Source: Diplocarpon mali (Eukaryota > Ascomycota > Leotiomycetes > Helotiales > Drepanopezizaceae). From it: DNA of 64,000 nucleotides. The stretch is from contig JAENRP010000110.1 in NCBI GenBank assembly GCA_024741835.1, positions 62,001-126,000 of the forward strand, in the 5' to 3' direction. The translations under genes and the position numbers were made by a program. Below the pieces are notes generated by a model. It was given only the letters and a program-made list of their open reading frames with translations, did no database searches and was not told where the DNA came from. This document shows positions 10,583-21,933 of the stretch, one piece after another. Within the stretch, counting starts at the first letter, position 1; every line of letters begins with the position of its first letter.

Positions 10583-11668
10583 TCATGCCTCTCCAGCTGC
10601 CGCGGGGCAGAGTCTCGCGCCTGGGCTTCCACCACACGACCAGGTCTCCGCGTCGGCGTCCCCCGTAGTGCTCTGCTCCTCCAGGACACCCAGGATCGTC
10701 AGGTTCGGTGCTCGGATCCGCTCCCGCAGCCTCTCCACCACGCGATCGCTCGTGACCAGGACGAAGGTGCGCGGCCGTCGGACGACCCTCGCGATCTCCA
10801 GGTCGGCCACGGTCCACTGGCCGTCCCAGACACCCCAGCCATCTTCCCTCCCGACGATGTTCAGCTCGATCCTGAGACGGACCAGTCCTCTCATCTGGGC
10901 GAGCGTCTTCCAGGCGTGTATCCACCGTCTCGGCCGCCCTGTGGTCTGCGCGATCGCCTCGTCGAAGCGGCTCTGGCGGCACAGCTCCCTGGTTGCGGTG
11001 GGTAGAGACGGAGATTCCGGCAGGGTCCAGCAGAGCGTGAAGGCGCGGATGGAGTCGTAGCGCCCGGCCGCGAGGAGGCGTGAAGACGGCTGGCTGATCA
11101 CCTCCCCCGACCGGGTGTCCAACTCGTTCCGCTCGTAGAGGTAGCGCGCCCCCTCGACGTACCTGGGCCGGTCAGCAGCGGAAGAAGCAGACGAGACAGC
11201 ACAGCCGCGCAATTTACATCTGGAGACAGCTCGACAGGAAGCCGACGACCCCGATCCGGGGCCACTGCTCCGCGCCGGGCCTCTCGAGCCAGGCGCGGCA
11301 CCGGAGCCGACACGCCACGTCGCCGGCTCTGCATCGGAGCCCCCGGAGTCTGCTGGGCTCTGCGTCGTCAGTCCACAGGTGGAGTATCATCCCACCGAGA
11401 ACTTCTCGCCATATCATGTCGCGGATCTCGCGAGGCAGAGACAGGAGAGGGCTCTGCCGCTGCGGTGCGGCAGGGCGGGCCACGGGCGTGGTATCTACAC
11501 ATCTGCATGGGACGTGAGTTTCTGCTTGCTGGCCGGCATCGATGCGAGCTCTCACCTGGAATCCCCCGCGCACAGGAAATTGGAGATCAAGGGCAGCCTG
11601 GTGGCTAAGATTCTGGCCTTGGACACCCGGAAGACAACCTTCAACTTTTCCTGGGCCATGGCTGCCAT
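10583..11668 (-). CDS. DUF7730-like domain protein
   Basis: A 325-residue protein of a fungal-only, functionally uncharacterised class. Exons (minus strand) are 11668-11556, 11502-11218 and 11162-10583, with GT-AG introns of 53 and 55 nt in phases 2 and 2. Exon 2 carries the domain's opening SPLLSLPREIRDMIWREVLG, and its end FLSSCLQM joins YVEGARYLYERNELDTR, which resembles the 'LLxTCRxIYxEAxxxLYxxNxFxFR' core seen in these proteins and in some F-box-like fungal proteins. The following RYDSIRAFTLCWTLP and MRGLVRLRIEL segments match the usual strand pattern. The small first exon (start ATG 11668, a second at 11659) is the least certain part. Role unknown; the family is often expanded in filamentous fungi. 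Confidence 0.75.
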
Positions 11669-12714
11669 GTCCTGATTCGTGTCGCGCGCGCGAAGTGTGC
11701 CGGAAAGAATCACGATCGAGGAGTCTGAGAGAGGAGATGAAGATGTATGGGGAGAAGTTGAGTATGTAGATTCTTGGGTTCGGGAGGCCTGGTTGATGAC
11801 GAGGCGCCACCACGGCGGACGACACAGCCACCGAAGCGTTCCAGCCCGAACACCTGATGTGTCTCGACTCCGCATGTGGGAGCTCGGGTACGGGAGAGAG
11901 GGTTGGACGGATTTACCTCCAAGTTTGGCGCGACTAGACGGTAATATCAACCAGTTCTCCTCGGCCTCAACTGCTTCGGAAAATCAACTCTGATATCGAT
12001 CAAACCCCCCCGCCTCAGCTTCTACCTTGATTGTCGACACGGACCACGCGCAACTCGTTTAGGCCGAGGTCCGTTCTCTCAGCCGTGCAGACCTCATCAT
12101 CACGCCCTTGATTTTCGAATCTTGATACGTGACGTCGGACACCCAGCCAGGAATCACCACACCAGCTCACGACCCGTCTACGAGCAGGCTGACTGCAAGG
12201 TCCGCGACGGGCAACGAGAACCCCGCCGTCTCGACCACCATGTGACCGGGGGCGTGTTACGAGCGGCGGTTCCCCTCTGGCCCTCTGGCGCGGGATCCCG
12301 AGAGTGAGATCAGAGACCTTCCGGCGATAAACCCGTCGGTGGAGATGGACGGCGCGGACACCACGCGGTCGATCGCCATTGTCAGCAGGGTATGACCACG
12401 GTAGATCGCAGAAGGAAGAGAAAGAAGGAAAAAAGGGTTGGTGATCGATATACTTGAAGTTTGAAGCTCGGGTAGAGAAGGATCCTCTGCCCGTTCATGT
12501 ATGGGCTCGTTGAACCCGCAGATTGAGATGGGACGAGACGAGGGTGGTCGGGGAAAGGCACCTGCCACCTGGATTGAGATGATGGCCCTTTCGCGTTACG
12601 TGCTCAAGTGATTTCATGTGCCCGTTGGCTGTGTGGAGAGATAGAGCCTGCTTTGTCGTCTTTCGTATTCCGGACTTCTGTCGTGGACATTCGCAGATCG
12701 CGTCTACGTGACCC
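11669..12714. other. Intergenic interval
   Basis: About 1 kb between the DUF7730-like start and the CCDC137-like stop, both on the minus strand. Only short unassigned frames occur, for example a 103-codon minus-strand frame at 12,257-12,568 with no recognisable motif. I see no RNA gene or repeat. Confidence 0.5.
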
Positions 12715-13710
12715 CTACGCCTCATCCGTCGTCGCAGCATCCATCTTCCTCCCCGCCATCAGTCTCCGGTAACCCTCCACAACCTCCCTCCTCACGCCCC
12801 CAAGCTCCTCCCTCCGCCTCAGACTGCCACTCGCCCGCGGCACATCCCCAACCTCAACCATCGCCCCCCGGACCTGGAACTTCTCCGTGGGAGCCTTCGT
12901 GAAGACCGGCGGCGCCTGCACCACATCCCCAAACACCGCCTTCGTCTCCCCCCGATCCCTGCTAACCCTCGCCCACGGATCCTCCTCCCCATCGTCGATC
13001 TCCCCAAGCGCCCTGCCCTTCTTCTTCCTCTTCTTATTCTTGCCATTCGCGCCTTTCCCGCCCCCACCCAAAACGCTCGGCTCCCTCCCCTTCCAGCGCA
13101 TCGGTCCGTCCTCGCCCTCTTCTAGCTCCCTCTCCTCGGCCTGCTCCCGAGCTTCCTCGCGCCGTTCCTGGATGCGAGCTTCCTCGGCCCGCCACTCGTC
13201 GTACATGCGATGCATGCGCTTCTCCGTCCTGGTGCGGCCGACTTTCAGCCCGAGCGGGTCCTTGCCCGAGCGGACGGATTTGTTGATGAGGCCACTGACG
13301 GGCAGGGCGGCGTCGACGCGCGCGGAGAATTCGGACATTTTCTCGCCGGGGCGGATGGTGATTCGGTCGATCTCTGTTTCGGGCATGCCCTTTGCCGTGG
13401 GAACGGCATCTTCACCGCCCCTGTTCTCGCCCTCCCTCTCCTCGGCCATCTTCCGCTTCTTCTCCGCCTTGGCCTCTCGAGCGCCGTCGTCCAGGCCTCT
13501 GGGTAGCTTTTTGCCTTGCGTGAATGCCATCAGCCGCGCGAACGCTTTAGGTGTGTCGTCATCTGTGTCTTTGCGCTTGCGCTTTTTGTTTGTGCGTTTC
13601 GCTGTGCGGTTGAGGTCGCTGGAAAAAACGCCATTGGAGGCGGAGGACTTGGATGTTGAGAGGGGTTTGGCGATGGTTGTTGGAGGGAGGTCAATACTGG
13701 ATACAGACAT
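12715..13710 (-). CDS. CCDC137-like nucleolar coiled-coil protein
   Basis: A single-exon 331-residue, highly charged protein resembling fungal members of the CCDC137 family (nucleolar or chromosome-periphery proteins; molecular role poorly defined). The N-terminus is Ser/Thr-rich. A basic patch (KRTNKKRKRK, near residue 42) looks like a nuclear or nucleolar localisation signal and is followed by AFARLMAF. The middle has ITIRPGEKMSEFSARVDAALP and a long Glu/Arg-rich predicted coiled coil (YDEWRAEEARIQERREEA). A second basic patch (KNKKRKKKGRALGEIDDGEEDPW) precedes a C-terminal segment with PPVFTKAPTEKF and a leucine/arginine-rich end. ATG 13710 is chosen because the protein-like composition begins there; frame-open sequence upstream looks like leader. 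It is divergent from the AIM6-like gene across about 1.4 kb. Confidence 0.8.
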   Translation of the reverse strand: MSVSSIDLPPTTIAKPLSTSKSSASNGVFSSDLNRTAKRTNKKRKRKDTDDDTPKAFARLMAFTQGKKLPRGLDDGAREAKAEKKRKMAEEREGENRGGEDAVPTAKGMPETEIDRITIRPGEKMSEFSARVDAALPVSGLINKSVRSGKDPLGLKVGRTRTEKRMHRMYDEWRAEEARIQERREEAREQAEERELEEGEDGPMRWKGREPSVLGGGGKGANGKNKKRKKKGRALGEIDDGEEDPWARVSRDRGETKAVFGDVVQAPPVFTKAPTEKFQVRGAMVEVGDVPRASGSLRRREELGGVRREVVEGYRRLMAGRKMDAATTDEA

Positions 13711-15139
13711 GGTCAGTGTGCAGATCGTGACATATGGGCTGGGGAAGTGGTGAGAGTAGCTGCATCCTCCTATTTGGCGGGCATCGCGGCGAATGGAGAC
13801 AATGGCTACCCACGTTGCTTTGTCCAAAGCCCCTCTCCTGATGTGCTTGTGAGGCATAACTGCGCGTGGTGACGAGTGAGGGGTGGAATGTTGCTATCGG
13901 CTTCAGCTTGGCTCGGAAAAAATTTCTGGTGATGCTGGCAGAATACTGACCGCTTACAGGAATAGTGGGACTAACGGGATAAGGTTAGCAGCGTGGAAGC
14001 TTGTCGGTACATTTGTCGGTGGCCGGTCTTGAGGCATGTTTAATTCCGTGATGCTCTTGAGCGAGGGAACCTCGAGCCGATATTTGACTTTGAGTACTTG
14101 TTTTCAAGATGTGTCTGTATCTCTTCTCACGACATTTGATCGGCTACCGCCAACATCCCAACCAAGCATCTGGGTATTCCCCGCGCCAGTACCGTAGTAG
14201 AACGCCGCACGATTCAACCCACGCCTGAACCGCGTTCAGATCACCCAGCGTCGTCGCAAATCTCTAACCCAACATCAAACTGAAGGAAAATCCCATTCAG
14301 TCCAGTCCCTGAACCGCGCTTGCGCGTCGTCTCGTCGTCTTCCCTCTGGTCCAGAGCGCTGAACTCAGATCTCAATAGCCCACCAGTCCTCTCGATGCAC
14401 CACTTCACTGCTCCACCCGATCGTCCGTGCGTGTCTGACCTTATGGCTGGTCGCCTCTCTCCGGTAGTCCATGATGTCGAAGCCTGGGCTTGTGATTGGA
14501 GGAGAGGAGGAGGACGAGCATCTTGCCGAGGAGAGAGCCGGTGATGATGCGACTGAGGGTCGGGCATCCGGGCTGTACTAGATGCTGGTACCAGTCACGG
14601 CGATAGCGAGGTGAAGCCATATCTTCTCCAGGTCCTCTCGTCAACAATCTGGCTGATTAGAGTTCTGTACTTGCTTCTTAGTCCTGGACCAAAGTCGAAC
14701 CGACGCCGCCGCCAGCCGCGTTATTTGTCAACACGCTACGTCGACATGGACATCGACGACCGATGTACAGCCACCTTTTCGCTGTCACTGCGCCAGGTGC
14801 AGCCCAGCTGTGGTTAAGTCTCATACCCTCAAAGGTGTGAACGCTCCGACTACCCAGGTCACACGTTCCAGTGACATGCTCTCGTCTGAAACGAACAGGA
14901 CACAAATCAAACAGCGCAGTGACATCCTACTGTGCAGGCAGCCGGCAAAATGCCTCATTCCACCATGGTCTATGAAATGGGAGCGAGCATATACATAGGC
15001 GCGAGTAGCCCAAGTGAAGGCTTGGAGCGCCAAGAACCGTTGACGTGCCTCGGAGGTAGTTGGGCAGAAGAGAAAATCGGCGCGCTGGTTCCCGCCAAAG
15101 ACATCGCACAACGCCTGTACTGGACCAACCGCGGCCGAT
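13711..15139. other. Shared upstream region of two divergent genes
   Basis: The 1.4-kb divergent interval between the CCDC137-like (minus) and AIM6-like (plus) genes. Small frames on both strands at 14,240-14,650 and 14,820-15,150 overlap each other and resemble no family. Nothing else stands out. Confidence 0.5.
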
Positions 15140-16848
15140 ATGGGGGGCTATAATCACGACTATCTACCGCACGCTCAACGCCCAACAGTCGGACGATTGG
15201 ATGCGTACTTAGACACAGTCGTATCTTCGTCGCCCCTCCAGCAACAACATGCTTCTGTCGTCTGCGAAGGCCCGGCACACGACCTCGAGGCCGGCGTCCT
15301 CAACCCCGAACACAATACCAGCTCGAACGGGAGAGATATCAGAGATACCCACGCGAACTGGAGTGACAAGACTTCCAAAGACTGGTGGCGAATCACAAGT
15401 ACAGTCCTGCGGAAGGGGAGTTTGGTTAGCGAGGATAGCGGAGCGGAGTACAAGGACGAGGGCGGGGTTCCGCTGCTAGCGAGCGCGGGAGCGGGAGCGG
15501 GAGCGGGAGCGGAATACCCCGCCCCCTCGACGCTTGGCTCGAGACGGAGGAGTCGGAAGAAGAGGTGCTGCAATCTCTGTGTGTTCGGGGGCATAAGCGG
15601 CCTCACTATCCTGTACATCTCTCTTTTCCCTGGAGCCAGTTTCCGCTTCCCATCCTCTTTTCCTCATTTCCCCTCAGACCTCGCTAACCAAATCCCAGCG
15701 GCCTCCTCCTCTGCGCAAACCTCCTCCTTGCAATCCTGACCCTATCCCTCCCCTTCTTATCACCTTTTTCAGAATACCATGACCCTGCGCTCCGTAACTG
15801 GGGCGTTCCGGGCACCGGAACCTCTCCTTTATCTTGGTATCCCACAGATTTTACACGGGACATCGTCCCCATAGCCTGTCATTCGCACAACGACTACTGG
15901 CGGCGGGTGCCTCTCTTCTCCGCGCTGCGAGCAGGCTGTGTAAGCGTGGAAGCTGATGTCTGGCTATCACCCGGCGATGGCGGCGACGATGGCGAGTTGT
16001 ATGTAGGCCACAACCGGGCATCGCTCACCCTGGACCGGACGTTCGCTGCCTTGTACATCGACCCTCTCGTCAGGATCCTCGAGAAGCAGAACCCAAGGAC
16101 GGGTTTCTACAACGGCACGGCGAACGGGGTGTTTGATGTTGATCCGGCGCAGAGCCTGACGCTGCTGGTGGATATCAAGACTGCGAGCGTGGAAACCTGG
16201 CGAGCGGTTGAGAGGCATCTGGAACCGCTGAGGGAGAGGGGGTGGTTGAGTTTCGTGAGAGGAGGGGAGGTGCATATGAGAGCTGTGACGGTGGTCGGTA
16301 CAGGCAACGCGCCGTTTGATTTCGTGACGAGGGGCGAGGACTACAGGGATTCGTTTTTTGATGCGCCGCTGGAGGGGATGGAAATCCTTCCTCCTTTTTC
16401 ATCTCCGTCCCCTCCCCCCTCAAGCCCAGACTCTGGCCCGGAATTGGATATGGGGCTCTGGTCCTCCGGATCGGAAACCCAAGAACCGGCCACACTTTCT
16501 CCCTCGTCCCCATCCACCCTCGAGCCCAGCAACAACCACGACCAAGGACAAGGCCAAACAGGCACCCTTCCCAACACCACCTTCACCCGCCTCAACTCCT
16601 ACTACGCCTCGACGCCCTTCCCGCACTCCATCGGTCGCATCTGGTATGGCCGGCTCTCCCATTCGCAGGTCGCAAAGATCCGGGCCCAGGTCCAGGGCGC
16701 GCACGCCAGGGGTCTGCGGGCGCGGTACTGGGACCTGCCATCGTGGCCGCTCGGGGTGAGAGACCACGTGTGGAGGGTTTTGGTGGAGGAGGGGGCGGAT
16801 GTGTTGAATGTTGACGATTTGAGGGGGGTTAGGCGTTTTCTGTGGTAG
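15140..16848 (+). CDS. AIM6-like membrane PLC-type phosphodiesterase
   Basis: A 540-residue homologue of yeast AIM6 (altered inheritance of mitochondria 6), a PLC-like phosphodiesterase-superfamily protein of unknown substrate. Exons are 15140-15612 and 15699-16848, with an 86-nt GT-AG intron in phase 2. The join fuses GLTIL to GLLLCANLLLAILT, giving one strong membrane helix near residues 152-178 behind a basic stop (RRRSRKKRCC), so the catalytic domain is luminal or extracellular. The conserved entry RNWG.PGTG, then HSHND (residues 219-223), EADVW (242-246) and YVGH (H262) are the expected TIM-barrel active-site residues. The C-terminus ADVLNVDDL closes the barrel. Odd points are a (GGGAGC)n tract encoding alternating Ala-Gly near residue 115 and a long Ser/Pro-rich insert (about residues 330-390) within the barrel, likely a surface loop. 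Confidence 0.88.
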
Positions 16849-17755
16849 GCGGGAGCAGAGGTGCGGTCATCCTGGCGTTTTTGGAGGGGGCGTTGATACC
16901 ATCTTTAAGCGTGCGGTTGTTATGTCTACAGTTACGCTACATCTACTTGAGAGGCGAGGTAGTACCACGAGATAAGGATAGAGGAGATACTCTTGTAAGG
17001 AGCTGGGGTTTCAGTTACAGAGACATATCATATGTAGGAGATATAAATCATGTTATGACAGCAACCTCGCCATACGACGCCCGTGACTGCCTGTCAGTTC
17101 CTAAGCCTTGGTAATACATCGACACTTGATATCCTGCACACACAGTACTCAGTATCCAACCTGGCGTATGCATGCATAGACATAAACAAACGTTTCAGTG
17201 TCAAATCATCGAGCCTCGCATCTACGGGTATAGCTAGACCCCTCCCAGGAGTCAAGCAAGCCTGAGAACACAGCGATCATTCCGAATTGCATCCGACTCT
17301 CGGGACAATGCTTCAATATGTAGAGCGAACTTTCTGGTGAGGATCATGTCATCTTGTCCGAGTATCATCTCGATTGGTTTCGCAAGGTGTACACACGGAA
17401 ATAGAAACGGTTCTTGGAGTTCTGAGTTGTCGTCGTTGATGATCGAAGCAGAGAGAGAGATGTCAAGTATGCCTGCCTGCCTGCGCCAAGGCTTTCATGT
17501 GACCTGATACATGCGTCCCGACTCCACATGAACCCTTGTCACTATATTCCTACAAGTTGAGATCAAATAGCGTCATGGGACAGCGAGATACATCGCTATA
17601 GCAGCAGTATAGACTCTATATATTGGCGCACGAGCTCACGGTCGTCAAATGGACATTTCTTTTCTCGTTATATGCTACATGCTATATGCACTCGAATCTT
17701 TGAACGAATCATAGAGAGGTGGAAGGTGGAGGAGAATCAGTTATCGTAGTAGTAA
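16849..17755. other. Intergenic interval
   Basis: About 900 bases downstream of the AIM6-like gene up to the LTR-like sequence. It becomes gradually AT-richer, with scattered short TATA/ATAG runs. No gene, RNA or long repeat is recognised. Confidence 0.5.
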
Positions 17756-17930
17756 TGTTGCGCTACGAGGAGCCTGAGGCTCTAAGGACTGGCTTATGTA
17801 ATCAGCCCCTGAAGTGGCCAAGAAGCACTCCTATAAAAGGAGCACAGATATACAGCTGGTTTGGAATTATACAAGTTTCTGCTCACCACTACGAAAGATC
17901 CCTATTTTCAGTTGGACAAGTAGCCCATCT
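17756..17930 (+). repeat. Solo-LTR-like sequence, copy 1
   Basis: It starts TGTTGCGC and contains CTATAAAAGGA, a TATA-box-like core as in LTR promoters. It is closely related, in opposite orientation, to 29,746-29,926. The first ~85 bases are nearly identical between copies; the rest diverges. The right end is approximate. No internal retroelement sequence lies beside it, so it is probably a solo LTR or remnant. Confidence 0.75.
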
Positions 17931-19070
17931 TTCGCGAGCGGATGTGCTCTCATGTGTTGAAGAGTACAGTCAAATACGAATGCATCAGGGGCGGTCGACG
18001 TATAGAGAGAGACATGACGACGGATCTTGACTCGCCTCATCGGACAGTACATGCCAGCCTCCCCGCTCCACGAAACGTTGTCGGCACGCATGTCTGTTCT
18101 GCTTGTTTGACGCGCATGAGTTGCGTGCAGGGATGAGGGCTTTTTACTTCTCCACTGCAGTACCAGGTCGAGCTCTTCTACGACGTACGATCTGGAAACT
18201 CTCGTGTCCTCCAAAGTCCCGAGGCCGACTCTGCCGGGCAGCTGTTCTTGGAGGGGCAAGTTCTGCACCCAATACCGGCCAGAATGTCCCCGTCTGTATG
18301 CATCCCAAGCAGCCAGCCGCCGCTGATCCGCCGGGAAGACTGTGCAGGGAAAAGGGGTGTAAACAGCTCGCTTCGCAGTCCTCCCAGGGGGCTCGGCTAG
18401 GCGACATGTGGGCAAGTAAACAATCAAGTCCACGCCTCCTCGCGGGATCATCCTCGCCGCGCAGAACATGTCTACACATGCTTCCCACGCGCCTCTATGG
18501 ATGTGTTGTCTCTTCTCGTCGATCCGACCTCCCCCTTCTGCCCCTGCATCTCGCGAGAGCAGGCCTCGACGTCTTGGGCCGAGTTCGTTGACTCAGATGG
18601 GGGATATACATGTCGATATATAAATTGCGTCAAGCAACCCCGGGGCCGGGACTGCACCACGGCATCGCCCCGGCCCCCCGTCGACGAGAAGTGAGGAGGA
18701 CAAGACGCGGAGAAAACTCTGACGCCCGCACAAATTACGATTCACAACAAGATCGCCGCGCGCGACGAATGCGATTAAGGTTCGGGCGTATCGCCCAGCA
18801 GCGGAGACATTCGCGGTGCTCTGCGGCGCTGTGCTCTGCCATGCATGGCGGCGTGACGAGAGGGGAAAATACAGTCTGGTGGGGCGGTGAGGGGTCGGGT
18901 TTGTACGTAAGCATTCCGTGGACGTCGAGTGCCATTCTGCTCGCTCCCTCTCTTTGCTCCCTCTGGGAATATCTCTCTGGAAAATCTCTCTGGATAACTT
19001 CTTCTGATCAAGCAAACGCGCTCGGGTTAATCCATCTCCTCCACAGACGGCACATCTGTACACGGCGGAC
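17931..19070. other. Intergenic interval upstream of LaeA-like gene
   Basis: About 1.1 kb upstream of the methyltransferase gene. It is open in several frames (for example minus strand 17,867-18,469), but these overlap the LTR-like repeat or lack any recognisable motif. The last 150 bases include repeated TCTCTGG/GAATATC-type sequence near 18,965-18,995 and are likely promoter and leader. Confidence 0.45.
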
Positions 19071-20362
19071 ATGGATGTCAGTGCCAGCTTCGCCCCCGTG
19101 GACGTGGCGGGGCAGCAGGGAGCTTGGTATGCAGGAGCAGCAGCAGCAGCAGCAGCAGCAGCACCATTATTCTCACCACCACCACCATCAATATCGCCAC
19201 GGCTACCTCAAGCATCACCACTCCTCTCACCTCCGCCACCACCTGCGCCCACCACGGGGAACGAGGGCGAGAGCTCGCCGCCGCAAGCTCACGCGCATCT
19301 GGAGGCCGACGAGGTATGCTATAACCCCGACAACGCCGCGCCGCCGCATGCTCCCACCCCGCGCAAGACGCTGCTGATGCATCTGCAACCCGGCAGGGCT
19401 TCCTCTCGGACGACGACTCGGCCTACGGCTCCTCGGTGGCGTCGTCGAGCCTGAGCCTGGCGTCGTCGATCACGCACTACAAGTACGAGAACGGGCGCCG
19501 CTACCACGCCTACCGCGAGGGCGAGTATATCCTCCCGAACGACGAGGAAGAGCAGGCCCGGCTGGATCTGCAGCACCACATCTACCGGCTCGGCATCGGC
19601 GGCGCCCTCTACACGGCGCCCATCGACCAGGCCGGCTACCGTCTCCAGGCGGCGCTGGACATCGGCACGGGCACGGGCATCTGGGCGATCGAGTTCGCCG
19701 ACGCCCACCCGGGCACGACGGTGCTGGGCACCGACCTGTCGCCCATCCAGCCGGGGCTCGTGCCGCCCAACGTCAAGTTCTACGTCGACGACCTGGAGGA
19801 GAGCTGGTCCTTCCCCGAGGTGGCCTTGGGCTTCGACTACATCCACTGGCGCTCGCTGAACGGCAGCACGGGCGACTGGCCGCGGCTGTACCGCCAGGCG
19901 TGGCAGCACCTGCGGCCAGGCGCCTGGCTGGAGGTGCAGGAGTACGATGCCTGGGTGTACTCGGACGAGGACGCCGCGCTGACCAGGGCGCCGTGCACGC
20001 GCGAGTGGTGCGCGACCCTGGATCGGGTGAGCACGCAGTTCGGCAAGGTGCTGAACGTGGGCCGTCTTCAGCGCCGCTGGATGCTGGAGGCCGGCTTCGT
20101 GGACGTCGTCGAGAGGGTCGTCAAGGTGCCCGTCGGCCCCTGGGCGCGGGCGCGGGAGCTGAAGGAGCTGGGGAGGTATGAGCGCTGCCACATGAACGAG
20201 AGCGTCGAGGCTCATTCCATGGCGCTGTATACGCGCGTGCTGGGCTACACGGCAGAGCAGGCCGCGGCGAGCTTTGCCAAGGTGAGGGCGGAGTTGAACG
20301 ATCGGAGTCTGCGTCTGTATACAGTCTATAGGTTTCTGCACGGGAGGCGGCCGGAGAAGTAA
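19071..20362 (+). CDS. LaeA-like SAM-dependent methyltransferase
   Basis: A 402-residue class I methyltransferase of the large fungal group that includes the secondary-metabolism regulator LaeA. Exons are 19071-19313 and 19397-20362, with an 83-nt GT-AG intron in phase 0. The N-terminus is disordered: a (GCA)9 tract gives poly-alanine near residue 22, then a Pro/Ser-rich stretch. Exon 2 begins GFLSDDDSAYG and continues to the family signature YENGRRYHAYREGEY.LPND (about residues 110-130). The SAM-binding motif I is LDIGTGTGIWAIEFA (near 168), followed by GTDLSPIQP, FDYIHWRSL and LRPGAWLEVQEYD. The group is expanded in filamentous fungi and most members have no proven substrate, so a global LaeA role is not implied. 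No biosynthetic cluster lies next to it. Confidence 0.88.
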
Positions 20363-21450
20363 TGAAAGATGGACGAGGGGGGGGGTGGGGATGGATGAGC
20401 CAATGAGTACATGAGTCAATGAATCAGTCAATAAGGAGGCGAGTAAATAGGCGAGTAAATAGGCGAGTCACTGAATAATGCCACGTTAATTCCATCAACA
20501 CGAAGCGGCAATCCTCGGGTATGTGGATGCATATACATTCAAGTGCCGTTCACGACCGTCTAGCATGTCAGGAAACCTTGGTGTCGATACATGTCCAGTT
20601 TTGCGTCGCCAGCAAGATGGTGCGCCGCACTACCCGCCCTCACTCACCACCAAACAAACAGGGTGTGCCGCCAGCTCAAAAGATCTCACCACCCTTCCCT
20701 GGGCGGGCTCCAGACCTCTTCCTAGACAACGCGTCCAAACACGGGTACTTCTTCGGCGCACGCGCGTCAACGCCCGACCTCCCCCCGGTACGGTCATGCC
20801 ACCACATCGTCACAGGAAGGCTGCCCTCGAGTACTTCTCTCTCTCTCTCTCTCGGATAGATCATCAGCAACTACAACCAGAATTCAATCATACCTTTTCA
20901 GTGCGCCCCTTGTCAGACCAACAGAACATAAACGTACTACTGTCCTTCTGGACGGGAGACGAGTCAGCGCTTCGCGTGTTGTGTTTCCGCTCAAAATGGG
21001 ATTCTTTTTCTGCTTCTCTGAATCCTAGGTTTCTTTAGGATGGTGAGGGTGATTCGGGGCTATCAGGGGGAGGTATCGATCGGTGTGCGAGGAGGCTGAA
21101 TTATGGTAAATAGCACGCATCGCTCGTGATGGATATGCTCAAGTCCCGTTTGGGTTATGCTGAGAGCTGAGATCACATGTTCTCGGGACACAGGCATAGA
21201 CACAGGCACAGGCACAGGCACAGCTGGCTTGACATATCATATGTAGGAAAGCTAGTGGTGTTCCGCTGCTTAGCTATCTACAATGGAAAAACCCCCCCGC
21301 TCTAGCGCTCTCCTCTCCTTGTCTCTTCCTCTACGTACGGCTCTACGAATCATATCCCGAGGAGCCAAAGGAAAGTCAAACTCGTTCTCTGTACCTCCGT
21401 GAGACCAGCTGTGACGATGAGTCGGAGCGAGGAGGCCCAACTAAGCGGAC
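20363..21450. other. Convergent intergenic interval
   Basis: About 1.1 kb between the 3' ends of the LaeA-like (plus) and NmrA-like (minus) genes. It holds the 12-bp tandem repeat listed separately, a short CT run near 20,838 and a (CACAGG)n stretch near 21,195-21,220. No gene could be supported; frames at 20,521-21,038 resemble no family. Confidence 0.5.
20437..20470. repeat. Short 12-bp tandem repeat
   Basis: Two exact copies and one partial copy of AGGCGAGTAAAT, 75 bases after the methyltransferase stop, preceded by several GAGTCAAT-like words. Confidence 0.85.
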
Positions 21451-21859
21451 CTAAACTGAGTGTGAGGAAGCTAGCTGGGCCTCGACTGCCGGCTGGTTGT
21501 AAACGAGAGACCAGTCCTCGGCTCTCATGAAGTCCTCTAGGCTGGTCATGGGACACTCGATCCCGGCCTGTGGCGCTGGCTGTTAGCTACGCTGGGAGAG
21601 GTGAGGAGACGAGCGGAGGGGCGTGAGATGATGACTTGCCTTTCGGATGTCCTCGGCTTTCCATAATGAGGGGTCGCCGCCGTCGTAGCCTGGGTCGCTG
21701 TGTGGCTATTAGTAGCCGCCTCAAAGACATAAGATGCGTTGTTCGGTTGTGTATATATAAACACATGTTTCTGCCCTCTGTATCTGGCGCTTGCTCTCGG
21801 CGGTATGCCGACACTCAATACATCCCCACTTCTCCACCAGAGAAACAACACACATCTAT

Positions 21860-21933
<74 letters not shown>

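Noticed and set aside
9863..11060. Two long plus-strand frames
   Set aside because: Their 3' halves are antisense to the DUF7730-like gene and their composition is Arg/Pro/Ser-rich; no start context or domain supports them.
12887..13753. 288-codon plus-strand frame
   Set aside because: It is complementary to the CCDC137-like gene; Ser/Pro/Leu-rich shadow.
19319..20431. 370-codon minus-strand frame
   Set aside because: It is antisense to the LaeA-like methyltransferase and reflects its GC-rich codon use.
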